A DNA stretch of 64,000 nt from Euryodendron excelsum. Lineage: Eukaryota > Streptophyta > Magnoliopsida > Ericales > Pentaphylacaceae. Below, piece after piece: positions 1-11,528 of this stretch (position 1 is the stretch's first letter; every line of letters starts with the position of its first letter). The notes beneath the pieces are model-generated. The model did not search any database and was not told where the DNA came from. It worked only from the letters and a program-made list of their open reading frames with translations. Both the position numbers and the translations under genes were made by a program. Location of the stretch: positions 35,057,501-35,121,500 of the forward strand of contig CM065397.1 in assembly GCA_033060915.1 (NCBI GenBank), written 5' to 3'.

Positions 1-2
1 CA

Positions 3-205
3 AATGAAGCCACACTACAGGAGAAAGATAAGCAAGACATTCTCTTATGCCAACAAGATGTGAATGAAGGATTGCTAAAAGAATGGAAGTTTGTTCACAA
101 CCATACAACAGAACAAATACTTGGTGATCCATTACAAGGGGTAAGGATAAGATCATCTCTTAGAAATGTTTGTAATCATCTTGTTTTTCTATCTTAAATT
201 GAAAT
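3..205 (+). pseudogene. copia-type pol fragment (integrase-RT linker)
   Basis: Reading from base 3, an open frame runs to a stop at about 195-197 and contains KEWKFVHNHT, then ILGDPLQGVRIRSSLRN and CNHLVFLS. This matches the linker between integrase and reverse transcriptase in plant Ty1/copia polyproteins, where an (I/L)GDP...GVxTRSSLR motif precedes RT. In the family the text continues ...FLSQIEP; here the Q codon reads TAA and the frame resumes with I-E before homology stops near 205. RT and RNase H are absent: at about 206 the sequence jumps into an Ogre-like LTR. With the envelope-like remnant at 4231-5773 this is read as one plus-strand SIRE/Maximus-type element whose left part lies outside the window. 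The copia assignment is firm; the SIRE clade rests on the downstream envelope-like region. Confidence 0.75.
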
Positions 206-1500
206 ATTTCAGTTTAGGAAATGTTTGAATTAAGAAAGTTTCAACTTAAGAAAGTCTTAAATTAAGAAAGTTTTGAGTTTAGAAAAATTTTAGATTTGAG
301 AAGATTTTGAAGTTTTGGAAAGTTTAGAATTTAGAAAGTTTTTAGGTTTAGAAAGATTTAACTTAAGAAAGTTTCAAATTTAGAAAGTTTTGAATTTGGA
401 AATATTTAAAATTTAGAAAGTTTTAGGGTTTTAGGAAATCTTGAGATTAGGAAAGGTTTGAGTTTTAGGAAAAGATTTGAAAGCTTGGATTTGAAAAATA
501 TTTTGGAAAGGGGTAGAATTAGGAAAGGGTTGAACTAGGAAAGATTTGAAAATTGAGTTTTAAAAATTAGGAAAGATTTTTATGTTCAAGTTTTGGAAAC
601 TTAAGATTTAGGAAAGTGGAAGTTTAGGAAGGATTTGAATTAGGAAAGATTTGGATTGTGAAATTTAAGGGAAGATTTAAGGTTTGGGTTTAGGAAACTT
701 ATGGTTTAGGAAGGAATTGAATTAAGAAAGGTTCGGATTAAGAAGGGGTTGGATTTGGTTTCTAAAAGAAAAGGTTTGATTTTGTTTGCAAAAACGGAGG
801 ACAGGATCTAGTTTTCTAAATGGGGAATTGGCTTTGATTTCCTAAAGGGAAGATAGGATTTGGTAAGGATTTGGAAAGGAGATTCTAAAACCCTAGATTT
901 GGAAAATCATAGTGTTGACGTGGAAAAAAGGTTTTGAAAACATGTATAGTTTGGATGTGAAAACTAGAGGTTTTGGAAACCTAGATTTGGGGCAAAGTTT
1001 GAAAATCATGTTTTTGGAAAGAAAATTAGGGTTTCCTAATTGGGGGCTCTAAGGCTTGACTTGGGCTCTAAGGAAAGAGTTTTTGGAAACGAAGGTTTTC
1101 TAGAAGGGAATTCCTAGGGAGGAGTTTTTGGAAAGTGAATTTGGAGAGGGAGTTTTTGGAAAGATTTTTCGAAAGAAGGAATTTTCGGAAAGATTTTTGG
1201 AAAGAAGGAGTTTTTGGAAAGTGTGTTTTTAGAAACGTAGATTTTAGAAGGAAAATCCTATAGGGGAATTTCTAGAAGGGAGATTTTGGAAAAGAGAGTT
1301 TTTGGAAAGATTTTTAGGGAGCGTTTTTAGAAAGTAGATTTTGGGGAGAAGATTTTGGAAAGGAGTCGAAAAAGGGAGTTTTGAAAAATAGATTTTGGAA
1401 ATAAGTTTTTGAAAACAATTTTTAGATAAGAGAGTTTTAGGAAAGTATGTTAAAAAAGAGATTTTTAGGAGGAAGGGATTTTTGAAGAGAGAGTTTTTGG
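206..1500 (-). repeat. degenerate GGAAAGTTTTGAATTA-type repeat domain of L1
   Basis: About 1.3 kb of loosely periodic purine-rich sequence (GGAAAGTTTT, GAATTAGGAAAG and variants every 15-25 bp), lying downstream of the TATA box in LTR sense. On the LTR sense strand it is pyrimidine-rich (CTTTCCTAAA). Short open frames here are composition artefacts. Confidence 0.8.
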
Positions 1501-2389
1501 AAAGTATAAAAACATCTCACTTTCCTAAAGCGATTCTAGCCATAAGAGGGCTAGAACCACTTTAAGAAAGTGGCTTTGAAAACAAGGTTTGAAAATATAG
1601 ACCAAAAGGTCACTTTTAATATAACACTTTCCTAAAGCAACCCTAGCCATGGAAAGGCTAGAATCACCCTAGAATTGTGGTTTTGAAAACAAGTTTTTGA
1701 AAAAGAGATTTTGATGCAATTTTGAAAAACAAGTTTGAAAACGGTTTTGAAAACGAGTTTGAAAATGAATTTTCGAAGATGCAAGACTATGATATGCACA
1801 ATGCAATTGGGGGTCGTGAACATACAAGGCTAAGGCTTCACCACATAATCATGGGGGCTGGACCCACGTGGTCTCTGGTTAGACTAAAAGAAAGCCCCCG
1901 ACACGGTGACTCTCCAACAGTCTAATCCTACACATGGACCGAAAGTCCCCTTGTTTCAAGCATGCAAAGAAAGGGGGGAAAAGAGATGGGGGATTAAAAT
2001 AGAGAAAACCCAAGTGGGTTGGAAGAGAGAAGAGAGAGGGGGGAAGTACAAAAAATTAAAGAGAAAACCTACCGTATGTCTTCTTTATTTTGCGCGCCGT
2101 GCTGTCTTCAATCTTCGGTCTTCATCTTGATCTTCTTCTTCAGTCTTCAAGAGTTGTCTTCAAGCTTTGGATGGTAGCTCTTCAAATCTTCAAAGGATGG
2201 TTGAAGGCTAGTGTATGAGTGTATGGGGGAGTGTATGAGTGTATAGGAGGCTAGGGTTTGTGTATGGTGGCTAGGGTTTGGGAGAATCTAGGGTGGCTAG
2301 GGTTTTTGGAGGTGCTCGAGCTTTGTATATCGAAATATAGGATTTTTAGGTTAAGTTTGCAGACCCTTTTCACGTTGAATGAGGCTATG

Positions 2390-2397
2390 TATTTATA
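2390..2397 (-). promoter_or_regulatory. TATA box of LTR L1
   Basis: The plus-strand text TATTTATA reads TATAAATA on the minus strand, in the context CTATAAATAC shared by most Ogre-like LTRs here. It sits just downstream, in LTR sense, of the GGCGCC palindrome cluster. It fixes transcription as leftward. Confidence 0.7.
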
Positions 2398-2411
2398 GAA
2401 GTTGGACAAAC

Positions 2412-2512
2412 CTGGCGCCTGTTGCAGTGGCATCAGGGCAAACTTTACACTAGCGCCACTAGGAGTGGCGCCAGGCCATTTTTTGGCTTGGCGCCACTAA
2501 TAGTGGCGCCAG
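2412..2512 (-). promoter_or_regulatory. GGCGCC palindrome cluster upstream of L1 TATA box
   Basis: At least four copies of (T/A)GGCGCC(A/T), some arranged as near-perfect dyads of the form TGGCGCCACTA...TAGTGGCGCCA. The same cluster precedes the TATA box in the sister LTRs. A regulatory role is inferred from position and conservation only. Confidence 0.5.
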
Positions 2513-2828
2513 CCAATTAGAAAAGATTTAAGGTCGGCAAGCAACGTATCTTTGACTAGATTTGGGCGCCTGTACTAGTGACTGCCATGTAATTTTTAGC
2601 CTGGCTTCACTAAGAGTGTCTCTGGAAAGTCCGGGAATGATTTGGAGGAGCCGGGAATGACTCGGAAGTCCGGGAATGATTTGGGTCAGAAAGGTTGACC
2701 GGGCCTTTAGGGGCAAAAGGGTCAATCGAACCGGAAAACTGCCGGGACAGACTTGGACTGTCCCGGAAGAAGACTTGGGATCTGGAAACATTATTTAGAA
2801 TGTTCCCAAAGGTTGCCGGTTTGATTTC

Positions 2829-3143
2829 CAAAGCCGGCGTGGTCGAAAAAGGAGACCGGCCCACCAGGGGTAAAACGGTCATTTTGCACCGGGTTGGCCG
2901 AAACTGACTCGGAATGATCCGGAAAGATAAAGGAAGGCTGAGAATACTATAAAAATTATTCTTGGGACATTACCGGTTTGATACCCAGAGCCGGTGTGGT
3001 CGAAGAAGGAGACCAGCCCTCCAGGGGCAAAACGGTCATTTTGTACCGAGTTGGCCGGAACTGACTTGGAATGATCCGAAAAGGTAAAAGGAGGTTGAGA
3101 ACACTATAAAAAGTATTCTTGGGACATTACCGGTTTGATACCC
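2829..3143 (-). repeat. 157-bp tandem units in the upstream region of L1
   Basis: The motif C(A/C)(G/A)AGCCGG recurs at 2829, 2986 and 3143, exactly 157 bp apart, giving two full units. Each unit carries GGGGCAAAACGGTCATTTTG and a small dyad built on AATACT...AGTATT. The same spacing occurs in the LTRs at 31305-36259 and 54309-59707. Confidence 0.8.
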
Positions 3144-3361
3144 AGAGCCGGTGTGGTTCCCGGAGCATTCAGATGTTTAGGGGCAAAATGGTCATCTTGA
3201 CCAAAAAGTCTCAGAAAAGGTCCAAAGGACAGTTTGGTCATTTTCCACCGAAGCGGGCTAACAGACACTGGTGCTGACCTGGGTTTTGAGTGTTTCCGCC
3301 ACTCTAAAGACGGTCGTCGTGACACAGGGATTTGTTGCCAATTCCCTATATCGACCTATTT

Positions 3362-3862
3362 GTGAGTATTTCCGCTACGCTAACGGTTTTGTGAGTATTT
3401 CCGCTACTCTAACAGTTTTGTGAGTATTTCCGCTACTCTAATGGCTTTGTAAGTATTTCCGCTACTTTTTGTGAGTATTTCCGCTACTCTAACTGTTTTG
3501 TGAGTATTTCCGCTACTCTAACGATTTTGTGAGTAGTTTCGCTACTCGGACCGTCTCGAGGGTGGAATAAACTGTCTCGAGAGAGGGATTGGAAAGGGGT
3601 CTTACCGTCTCCGAGGAGACGTGCCTGGGTTGGAACCGTCTCGAGGAATAAACTGTCTCGAGAGTGGGATTGGAAAGGGGTCTTACCGTCTCCGAAGAGG
3701 CGTGCCTGGATTGTGAGTGTTTCCGCCACTCTAACGGTTTTGTGAGTACTTCCGCTACTCTAACGGCTTTGTGAGTAGTTTTGCTACTCGAACGATTTTG
3801 TGAGTAGCTTTGCTACTCGAACCGTCTCGAGGAATAAACTGTCTCGAGAGAGGGATTGGAAT
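3362..3862 (-). repeat. composite minisatellite (29-bp and 81-bp units) of L1
   Basis: GTGAGTATTTCCGCTACTC units start at 3362, 3391, 3420 and 3449 (29-bp period), continue less regularly to about 3548, and reappear at about 3712-3818. Between and after them are two 81-bp units of the ACCGTCTCGAGGAATAAACT type. The array lies near the true 5' end of the LTR. Confidence 0.8.
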
Positions 3863-4059
3863 TGGAATAAGAAAGGACAATGCCCCTAAGGGCATTTTGG
3901 TCATTTTGCCTCTATTTGGGCCTGACAGGCCCGCGAAGCGATGGAAAGACAGAATTTGAACCTAGAGGATTGGTTTCGATTGGAATATGCCCAAAATGAC
4001 TTGAGAACAAGTCTGGACGGAGTGTAGACTGCCGAGTGGTCAAAAATGGGGTGCTTACA

Positions 4060-4230
4060 AATACCTCCTACTTTGCACCAAATCAGAAAAATGCTCTCTC
4101 TTTCTCTCTCTCGATCAACCATCACCCCAACTACTATCCACCAAAAATCTCTCATCCAACCTCTATAAAACCTAGATTCAAACCACATTGATCATTCGCC
4201 AATTGCTCTCAACCCCCATTGTAACCTCCA
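4060..4230 (+). other. copia interior between pol and envelope-like region
   Basis: Non-coding sequence following the end of L1, with a CT-rich stretch (about 4093-4115) and a CTATAAAAC string near 4161. It precedes the ATG of the envelope-like remnant. No protein match recognised. Confidence 0.4.
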
Positions 4231-5773
4231 ATGGCTCCAACAACCGCAATGCTAAAAAAAAAAAAAACCCCCCCAGTAAAGTCAACTCCCAAATCTAAGG
4301 GAGAAAAGAAGAGGAAAGAAAAGGGGAGTCTTCTAAGGCATCAAAGAAGAGGAAAGGAAAACAAATTGTGAAGGAAGAAGAAGATTTTCTCAAGGACAAC
4401 ATCTACTTCAAAAAATAATCCAATTGAGATAAATATGGTCAAGATTTCTCTTTTAAAGTTATTTTGAATGGTAGATAGATTGATTATACTTTCTTTGCCA
4501 AAGAGAAGTTTACTTTTGAATCTAAACTAGAAAAACTTGAATGAAAATCTATGACATTGTTAAAAGAGGATATGTATCATGAGTTGGTAGGATAAATTTA
4601 TGCTCATGTTGAAAATGAAATTGGGAAAGTGAACATACTGAGATATGTTAAAAGGATATCCATTACACTCACTAAGGGAGTAATTTGTAAAATTTTGGGT
4701 ATTAGTGCTGATGGAGAAATAGGACAAAAGAATATTAATAAATGTGCAGCCCTATCTCTTCTCATGGGGATGGACATCGCTGATGATAGTTTCCAACCCA
4801 TTACCAATGAACTCCCTTTAGAATTAAGGCTTGTCCACCATTTTGTGTGCCACATTCTTATTCTTAAGGGTGAAAAGTTTGAGTATATTTCTGACAAAGA
4901 GTTATTCTTCATGTGGACCTATTTGACTGAGACCAAGGTTGATTTGGCTGTCTCTATTTTGAACCATATGCTTAAGGCAACCAGGACAAAAGTGAGTTTG
5001 CCTTACGGGATGTTTTTGACAAGGATATTCCAACACTTCAAGGTTAACTTGTCTAAAAAAGGACTCTTGATCTCAACTCAGATGAGTATAATCAGAAGAC
5101 CTTATCTAGAATGACATATTTCTTTGATAACCAAACCAAGAAGTGGACCCTAAAGAAGGAAAGATGTGGTGGTGGTAGTACAACACCAAGGGCAAGAACA
5201 TTTGAAAGATGTGAATCTTCTAGAACTCCAAGGGAATTGTTTCCCATGGACTTTGTGTCTAGCAGCAGCTTTGTGCAAATGGAAATCTTGATGAAAATGA
5301 TGAAAGAAACGAAAAACGTACCAAGAGAAGACAAGAAAGTGGATAACGGTGCAACAAGGCTACTTTTTATTGAGAAAAATATGAGCGAACTTAGCAAAGC
5401 CTTTGTAACTGAGGGGAACAAGCTAAAAGAGGATATCTCCAATAACATTGCTATCTCAACTAAGCACATTAAAAAATGCATCAAGAAAATAGTTTGAGAT
5501 AAATACAAACCCCTCTACCTTGAAACAATAAAGTTTGTAGAAGAGGACTCTAGCACTGATGAGATGGATGAATCTACTGAAAGTGCTAACACCTCTCCTT
5601 ATCTATCTCAGCCATCACCTGCAGAATCATCTAATCCTTCTGGCCAAATCACTCCAAAGCCATCGCCAAACACTCACAAGTATGGTTTGAGGCAAAGAAA
5701 CCCAACCAAGTTTACCAACACTGCTTATGACCCTACTGATCTCTCCCAGACCCCGTCTCCCAAAACCAAATGA
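4231..5773 (+). pseudogene. envelope-like / 'plant transposon protein' ORF of a SIRE-type copia element, disrupted
   Basis: The remnant begins with ATGGCTCCAACAACC (MAPTT) and a lysine-rich N-terminus. The frame is broken by a stop near 4377, and a run of 14 A then 7 C at 4254-4274 is a slippage-prone site. The best conserved part, 4629-5114, includes ELRLVHHFVCHILI, DKELFFMWTYL, SLPYGMFLTRIFQHFKVNL. This pattern is known from plant envelope-like/putative transposon proteins carried between pol and the 3' LTR of SIRE/Maximus copia elements. The frame shifts near 5110 into 5111-5497 (DNQTKKWTLKKE...), and after one stop continues at 5564-5773 with a Ser/Pro-rich tail ending KYGLRQRNPTKF. Several stops and frame changes make it inactive. 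The protein's function is unsettled even in intact relatives; recognition is from memory of the family. Confidence 0.7.
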
Positions 5774-6300
5774 GCACTGCTATATTTGTATTTACATTTG
5801 CATTTGCTTTTTCTGAAAAATATTTTTTAATAGGATGGTGTGTCATCCTTTAGGATAAATATGTTTGTAATATTCTGTGGATGTTTTTTACTTTTTAACC
5901 TCTATGGATGCCTATTATATATAAATAGTTTATTTTCAATTACTTTGCCTCATCTTTGCAAAATTGATGAGAAGATTGATTATTGTATTTACATAAATAA
6001 TTATCTTATTGGGATGCTTGATTGGCATCAATTATGTTTCAGTAAAATTTATAGCAGTGCCATATTGCATAAGAATGGGGGAGCAAAAGTATTTATGCTC
6101 CGAACCTCTGAATAACAACTAATTTTGTTGATTGTTTCACTCTGAACCTGGAAAATGCTTTGAAGCATAAAACACAAAATGAAGGGGGAGAAAATTTCTA
6201 GTATGAAGCTTTGATTTATTGATTTTCTCTGTTATTGCACAATGTTTAATCCATTAGACTTTGAGCATATTGTCCATATTAATTGAGGTTTTTTCATCAT
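5774..6300 (+). other. copia 3' non-coding region upstream of PPT
   Basis: AT-rich sequence between the envelope-like remnant and the 3' LTR. It holds two extra purine runs resembling polypurine tracts (about 6073-6083 and 6179-6193). A 91-residue open frame at 5840-6115 is hydrophobic, low-complexity and matches nothing I recognise. Confidence 0.5.
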
Positions 6301-6315
6301 AAAAAAGGGGGGAGA
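6301..6315 (+). other. polypurine tract of the copia element
   Basis: AAAAAAGGGGGGAGA, followed by T and then TGTTGACTCC, the start of the 3' LTR. A G-rich purine tract joined to TGTTG is the usual copia PPT/3' LTR junction and gives plus-strand orientation. Confidence 0.8.
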
Positions 6316-6316
6316 T

Positions 6317-6883
6317 TGTTGACTCCATGCATTAATTTTGACGATTACAAAACATGGTTCAGTGATCTAATAACTCTACTTAGTGTACAGATTATATTAT
6401 GCCTTAATTTCAATTAAACTATGACTTGAAGCTTGACACATTGAATATATTGAAGAACTTCTGTGTTTAGAAGCTTGACAAGGACATGTGAAGACCTAGA
6501 CTTGAAAAAGAGATCGACATCACTAAAAAAGATATCAACAATAAAGAGAAGAAGGTCGGCAGCTATTTTGGAGGAATTGACACCTTCTACAATATGACAT
6601 AACAAGATTAGAAAAAGGATATCAGCAACAATTAAAAGGTGATCGGCAACAATGAGAAAAAGGTCAGCAATCAGTATTGACACCTAACTCAAAGATGCTG
6701 ATAATTTAAAGAATGGAAGATCAGTTGAAGAAATGATCACAAGACTTGGAAGCTCTCTTGAAGATTTTGGTAAAGTCTTGGGTCAATGAAAGAAGTGATA
6801 TTAATTGAAGAACCCTACAAGTAATCAAAGTGGATTGATTTTATCTCAAAGTGATTGAAGGTGTTCTTGGAGGTCAACACACC
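6317..6883 (+). mobile_element. copia (SIRE-type) 3' LTR, left part
   Basis: It starts TGTTGACTCCATGC directly after the PPT and is interrupted at 6884 by an Ogre-like solo LTR. The last five bases before the insertion are ACACC. The LTR resumes at 14116. Its matching 5' LTR lies left of the window. Confidence 0.7.
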
Positions 6884-7899
6884 TGTCGCGCCTCGATTTT
6901 TCGCACCCAAAAAGATAAGTGAGAAAAACACAGTGCTCTCTCGTTAGAACTCATCCTTCTAGAAGGACGAATGAGATTAGGTTTGACTTTGAAATTGATT
7001 TTGAACAAGGGCTTTTGGAAAATAATTTGAAGTTGCCACCTAATTTGATTAAGGTGAGTTAGGTCACTTAAAAACTAAGCACAATCTGAAGATTACACTT
7101 AGGATTTTTGAAAACAATTTTGAAAATTTCCTTAAGAGAGGGTTTTTAAGAAAAGAGGTTGTTTGGCAACCTTCAAAAAAATTTAAGCCCTTTCTTGAAA
7201 ATAACTCCATTCGGTATTTGAAAACAGTGATCTAGGCTCGAAGGTTGGTTACGTATAGGGAAGATGCACTAAGCCATCACCCTATCCCACCCTTGCGATA
7301 CCTACGTGTCTATTCACCCAAGATTCACTCATTAGAGTCTTTGATTAATAAATATCTAAAACTATCCACTTTGAAAAGAATTTTGAAAAGATCTTTAACA
7401 TGATGCATGATATGCAAGTGCAAGAATAAAACTTGATTTTGAAAACAGATATGAAAAGAACTTGATTTGAATTTAAATGAATTTAAAAAGATAAATTTGA
7501 TTTTGAAAGAAAGTTTTAGAAATTGAAAATAGAGATTTGAAAATGGATTTTTGGAATTGGAAGTTTGAAAATAGTTATAGAATTGGAAACTTGAAAAAAG
7601 GTTGTGGAATTGGAGATTTAAAAAAAGTTATGACCGCACCCGTGAGGGTTGCCTACGTATTCCTTTTTGGGAATCAGGTCAGTCGTAGTTTGGATAAGAG
7701 TCCGATAGAAAATTTGATTCGAAAAGAGTTTGATTTGAAACTTAGATTTGAAGATTGAAAATTGAACTTTGATTTGAAATTGACTTGGAAGATTTGAAAA
7801 TATTGAACTTTCATTTAAAATAGAACTTGAGGATTTGAAATAGACCTTAGAATTAACTTTGAACTTGGTTTGGAAACATAGAGTTTTGAAAACATATTG

Positions 7900-9110
7900 A
7901 CTTGAATTGACATTTGAAAAACCATCTTGGTTTAAAAAAGAACTTTTGGAGAAGAGTTGGAAGCTTCCTAACTTTAGGGTTAGGGTTGAACTAGCGTTTA
8001 GATATCCTAGGACTTAGGGTAACCTAGGGTTGAAACATGTAATTGAATTGAATTGAACTTGAGAAGTTTTGTTTTAGAAAAGTTTGGTTTTGGAAAACCT
8101 AGACTTGGGAAAGATAGGACCTAGGAAAAACTTGAGATTAAAAAAGATTTGATTGGAAAATTTGACTTAGAAAACATGGAGAGTTGGAGTCTATGAAAGA
8201 TTGAATTTAGAAAATCTTGAAATTAGAAAAGTTTCAAAATAGGAAAGTTTCGTTTTAGGAAAGTTTCATTTTAGGAAAGTTTTGAATAGGAAAGGTTTTG
8301 AAATTGGAAAGTTTTGAATTTAGAAAGTTTCAACTTAAGAAAGTTTTGAATTTGGAAAGTTTCCGTTTCAGGAAATATTTGATTAGGTTTCAGAAAGATT
8401 TGAAATTTAAAAAGTTTTAGAATTAGGAAAAGTTTGGGTTTAGAAAGATTAAGAAGCTTAAATTTTAAGGAAAGATTTGAAAGTTTAAGTTTTGAAAACA
8501 TAAGATTTAGGAAGGTATGAGATTAGGAAGGATTGGAATTAATAAAGATTTGGATTAGGAAGGATTTGATTTCTATTAAAAGATTGGATTTTATTTTCAA
8601 AAAGACAAGATTTGATTTTGTTTTAAAAAATAGAGGATTTGATTTAGTTTAAAAAATAAAAGATTTGATTTAGTTTCCAAAAACGACAGATTTGATTTGA
8701 CATAGAATTGGAAAGGTGGAGTTGTGGAAATCTTAGATTTGGAAGGATATTGATATGATATGAAAAATAGGATTTGAAAATCCGTAGATTTTGGTATGAA
8801 AAATAGGTTTTGGAAATCTAAGATTTGACGTAGAAAATAGAGATTTTGGAAATCTATGTTTTGAGGCAAGATTGAAAATCACGTTTTAGGAGAGAAAATT
8901 AGGGTTTTCTTACCATGGCTCTAGGATTCGACTTGAACTCCAAGAAAAAAGGATTTTGGAAAATAGATCCTTTCGCAAAGAAAAATTTTTAGGAAAGAGA
9001 TTTTTGAAAAGGATTTTTAGGAAAGTAAGTTTGAAAATAGATTTTTGAGAAGATTTAAAAAGAGGTTTTGGAAAGTAAGTTTGAAAGGAAATTTGGAAAA
9101 GGATTTAAAT
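7900..9110 (-). repeat. degenerate GGAAAGTTT-type repeat domain of L2
   Basis: About 1.2 kb of GGAAAGTTTTGAA / TTAGGAAAG variants, purine-biased on the plus strand. No coding content beyond short composition-driven frames. Confidence 0.75.
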
Positions 9111-9650
9111 GTGTACTTTTACAAGCCTCTAAAAACATCTCACTTTCCTAAAACTATTCTAGCCATAAGCAAATTAGAACCATTCTAGGATTGTGATTTT
9201 GAAAATAACAACGATTTGAAAATATGGACCATGATAATTATTTTGAATGTAACACTTTCCTAAAGCAATCCTAACCATGGAAATGCTAGAATCACCTTAG
9301 AATTGTGATCTTGAAAATAAGTTTGGAAAAAGAAGATTTAATGCAAGTTTTGAAAAAGATTTTTGATGCAAGTTTTGGAGAGATGCACGATCATGATATG
9401 CATAATGCAAGTTGAAGTCGTGAACATACAAGGTTAAAGGATTCACCACATAATCAAGGGGGCCAAACCCACGTGATCTCCGGTTAGACTAAGAGAAAGC
9501 CCCCGACACGGTGACTTTCAATAGCTTAATCCTACACATGAACTGGGGAGTCCCTTGTTTCAAGCATGCAAGAAACGGGGGGTAGAAGATGGGGATTAAA
9601 ATAGAAGAAAACCCAAGTGGGTTAGGAGAGAGAGAATAGAGAAGGAGGGT

Positions 9651-9674
9651 GGGGGGGGGGGGGGGGGGGGGGGG
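9651..9674 (+). repeat. 24-base poly-G tract
   Basis: An uninterrupted run of 24 G preceded by GGAGGGT, where sister LTRs have only short G runs in a GAGAGGGGGGAA context. This suggests slippage expansion in this copy. It is poly-C in LTR sense. Confidence 0.85.
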
Positions 9675-9996
9675 AGAATTGCATAAACGTAAATAGGAAG
9701 CCTACCTTGTGTCTTCTTTGTTTCACTTGCTTGTTTTACTTGTTTTGTTTGCTTTGCTTGTTTTGCCTTAGTCTTCGAGAGCTTCCAAGTTGCAACACTT
9801 TAAGTCTTCAATGGAGGCTTTGGAGGCTTGAATATTATGTATAAGAGTGTATATAGTCTACGGTTTAGTATATAGGGGCTAGGATTTCAAGAACCTAAAG
9901 AGAGCTAGGGTTTGTAGAGGCTTCGAGCTCTATATATCAAAGAGCAGAGTTTTTAAACTGTGTTTGTGGACCCTTTTCACGCTGGAAAAGGCTCTG

Positions 9997-10004
9997 TATT
10001 TATA
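9997..10004 (-). promoter_or_regulatory. TATA box of LTR L2
   Basis: TATTTATA on the plus strand (TATAAATA in LTR sense), in the conserved context GGCTCTGTATTTATAGA. GGCGCC-type sites nearby have partly decayed to TGGCACC forms. Confidence 0.65.
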
Positions 10005-11528
10005 GATAAAAGACTAAACTAGCGCCTGATGTAGTGACACCAAGCAAAACTTTACACTGGCACCACTAGGAGTGGCGCCAGCCACTTAGGAAACTTTTAA
10101 GGTCGACAAGCAACGTATCTTTCAAAGATTTGGGCGCCTGTACTAGTGACTGCAATACAATTTTTAGCTTAGCTTCATTAGGAGAGACTCTAGAGAGTTT
10201 GGGAATGGTTTAAGGGGCCGATAATGGCCCGGAGGGCTGAAAAGGGACAGGAACCCTCAGAATAGTGTCTTGGGGGTAGTAGACTTAAAAAATAATGTCA
10301 TGATGTGTTGGAAGAGTTGACCGGGCCATTAAGGGCAAAACGGTCAATCGGGTCAAAAATCTGCCATGATGGACTTGGAATATCCCGGAAGAAAACTCAA
10401 GGATTGGGAACATTACCTAGAATGTTCTAGGAGGTTACTGGTTTGATACCCAGAGCTAGTGTGGTTAGAAAAGGCGACCTGCCTACCAGGGGCAAAACGG
10501 TCATTTTGTATCAAGCTTGCCGGAACTGACTCAAAATGAATCAGAAATGCATCGAACCATCGGGAATACTATTAAAAGCATCCCCAAAGGGTTACTGGTT
10601 TAATACCCAGAGTCGGTGTGGTTCCCGGGGCACTCAGATGCCTAGGGGCAAAATGATCATTTTGATCGGATGGTCTCAGAATTGGCCCGAAACCGACTAG
10701 AAGGCACCTAATCATGCCGGATTGTCTTTAGGACAATCTTGGAAGGGTGTACTTACCATTATGAGGACTTAAGTACTTTTTCAAGAAACGTGTCATAAAT
10801 GGCCCTAAGGCAATTTGGTCATTTTTCACCGAAGTGGGCCAGCAGGCACTAGTGTTGACCTAGGTTTTGAGTGTTTCCATCACTCTGACGATGGTCCCGT
10901 GACACAGGGGTTTGTTGGCAATTCCCAATGCCGACTTATTTACGAGTATTTTCGCCACTTTGATGGTTGCGATGTTTACGAGTGTTTCCGCCACTCTGAC
11001 AGATCACGATCATTCCAGAGACTGCCTGATCTCGGGAAACTGCTAGGTGGACTTATCGCCTGAGAACTTAACTTTCTTGAAAGGCATGCCAAAATAGACA
11101 TTCTTCATTGGCGGGCTAGTAGGCGCCAAAGGTGGACCATTCTACCATCACGGGGACTTAGGATCTCGTCCCAGTCGACAGGTTTGAAGGGACTTACTGT
11201 TTCAAAGATTTTTCTCGAAAAACTTGCTAAATTAGATTGACTTACTGCCTTGAGGGATCAACTTTCTCAAAAGACGTGCCGGACGTGATTTGAACTAGAA
11301 TTGGACTGGAATTAGGACTTACCGTCTTCGAGAAGGTGTACCCACTGGAATTGGAACAGATAATGCCCCAAGGGCATTTTGGTCATTTTGTCTCTACTTG
11401 GGCCCAATGGGCCCGAGAAGCAATCGATTGACTAGATTATGTTTGAAAAACTAATTTGAACTACAATATGTCTATATTGACTTGAATACAAGTCTGGATG
11501 TACTGGAGACTACCAAGCAAGCAAAAAT

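Larger units (their letters stand above)
206..4059 (-). mobile_element. Ogre-like LTR, truncated at its 3' end (L1)
   Basis: On the minus strand this is an Ogre-like LTR beginning at 4059 (plus-strand text AAAAATGGGGTGCTTACA is the reverse complement of the LTR start). It contains the usual modules: 81-bp and 29-bp minisatellites (3362-3862), 157-bp units (2829-3143), GGCGCC palindromes and TATA box (about 2390-2515), and the TTTCCTAAA-like domain down to about 206. The terminal 3' part (GGATACGTAGGC-type block and CGACA end) is missing. The left edge abuts a copia pol fragment rather than an LTR end, so no TSD can be checked. The likely explanation is one deletion that removed the LTR end together with the copia RT/RNase H. 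Confidence 0.8.

Noticed and set aside
4629..5114. Intact host protein-coding gene
   Set aside because: The 161-residue frame is the best-preserved slice of the disrupted envelope-like region; upstream and downstream parts continue in other frames with stops.
5092..5508. 138-residue open frame on the minus strand
   Set aside because: Antisense shadow of the envelope-like remnant at 5111-5497.
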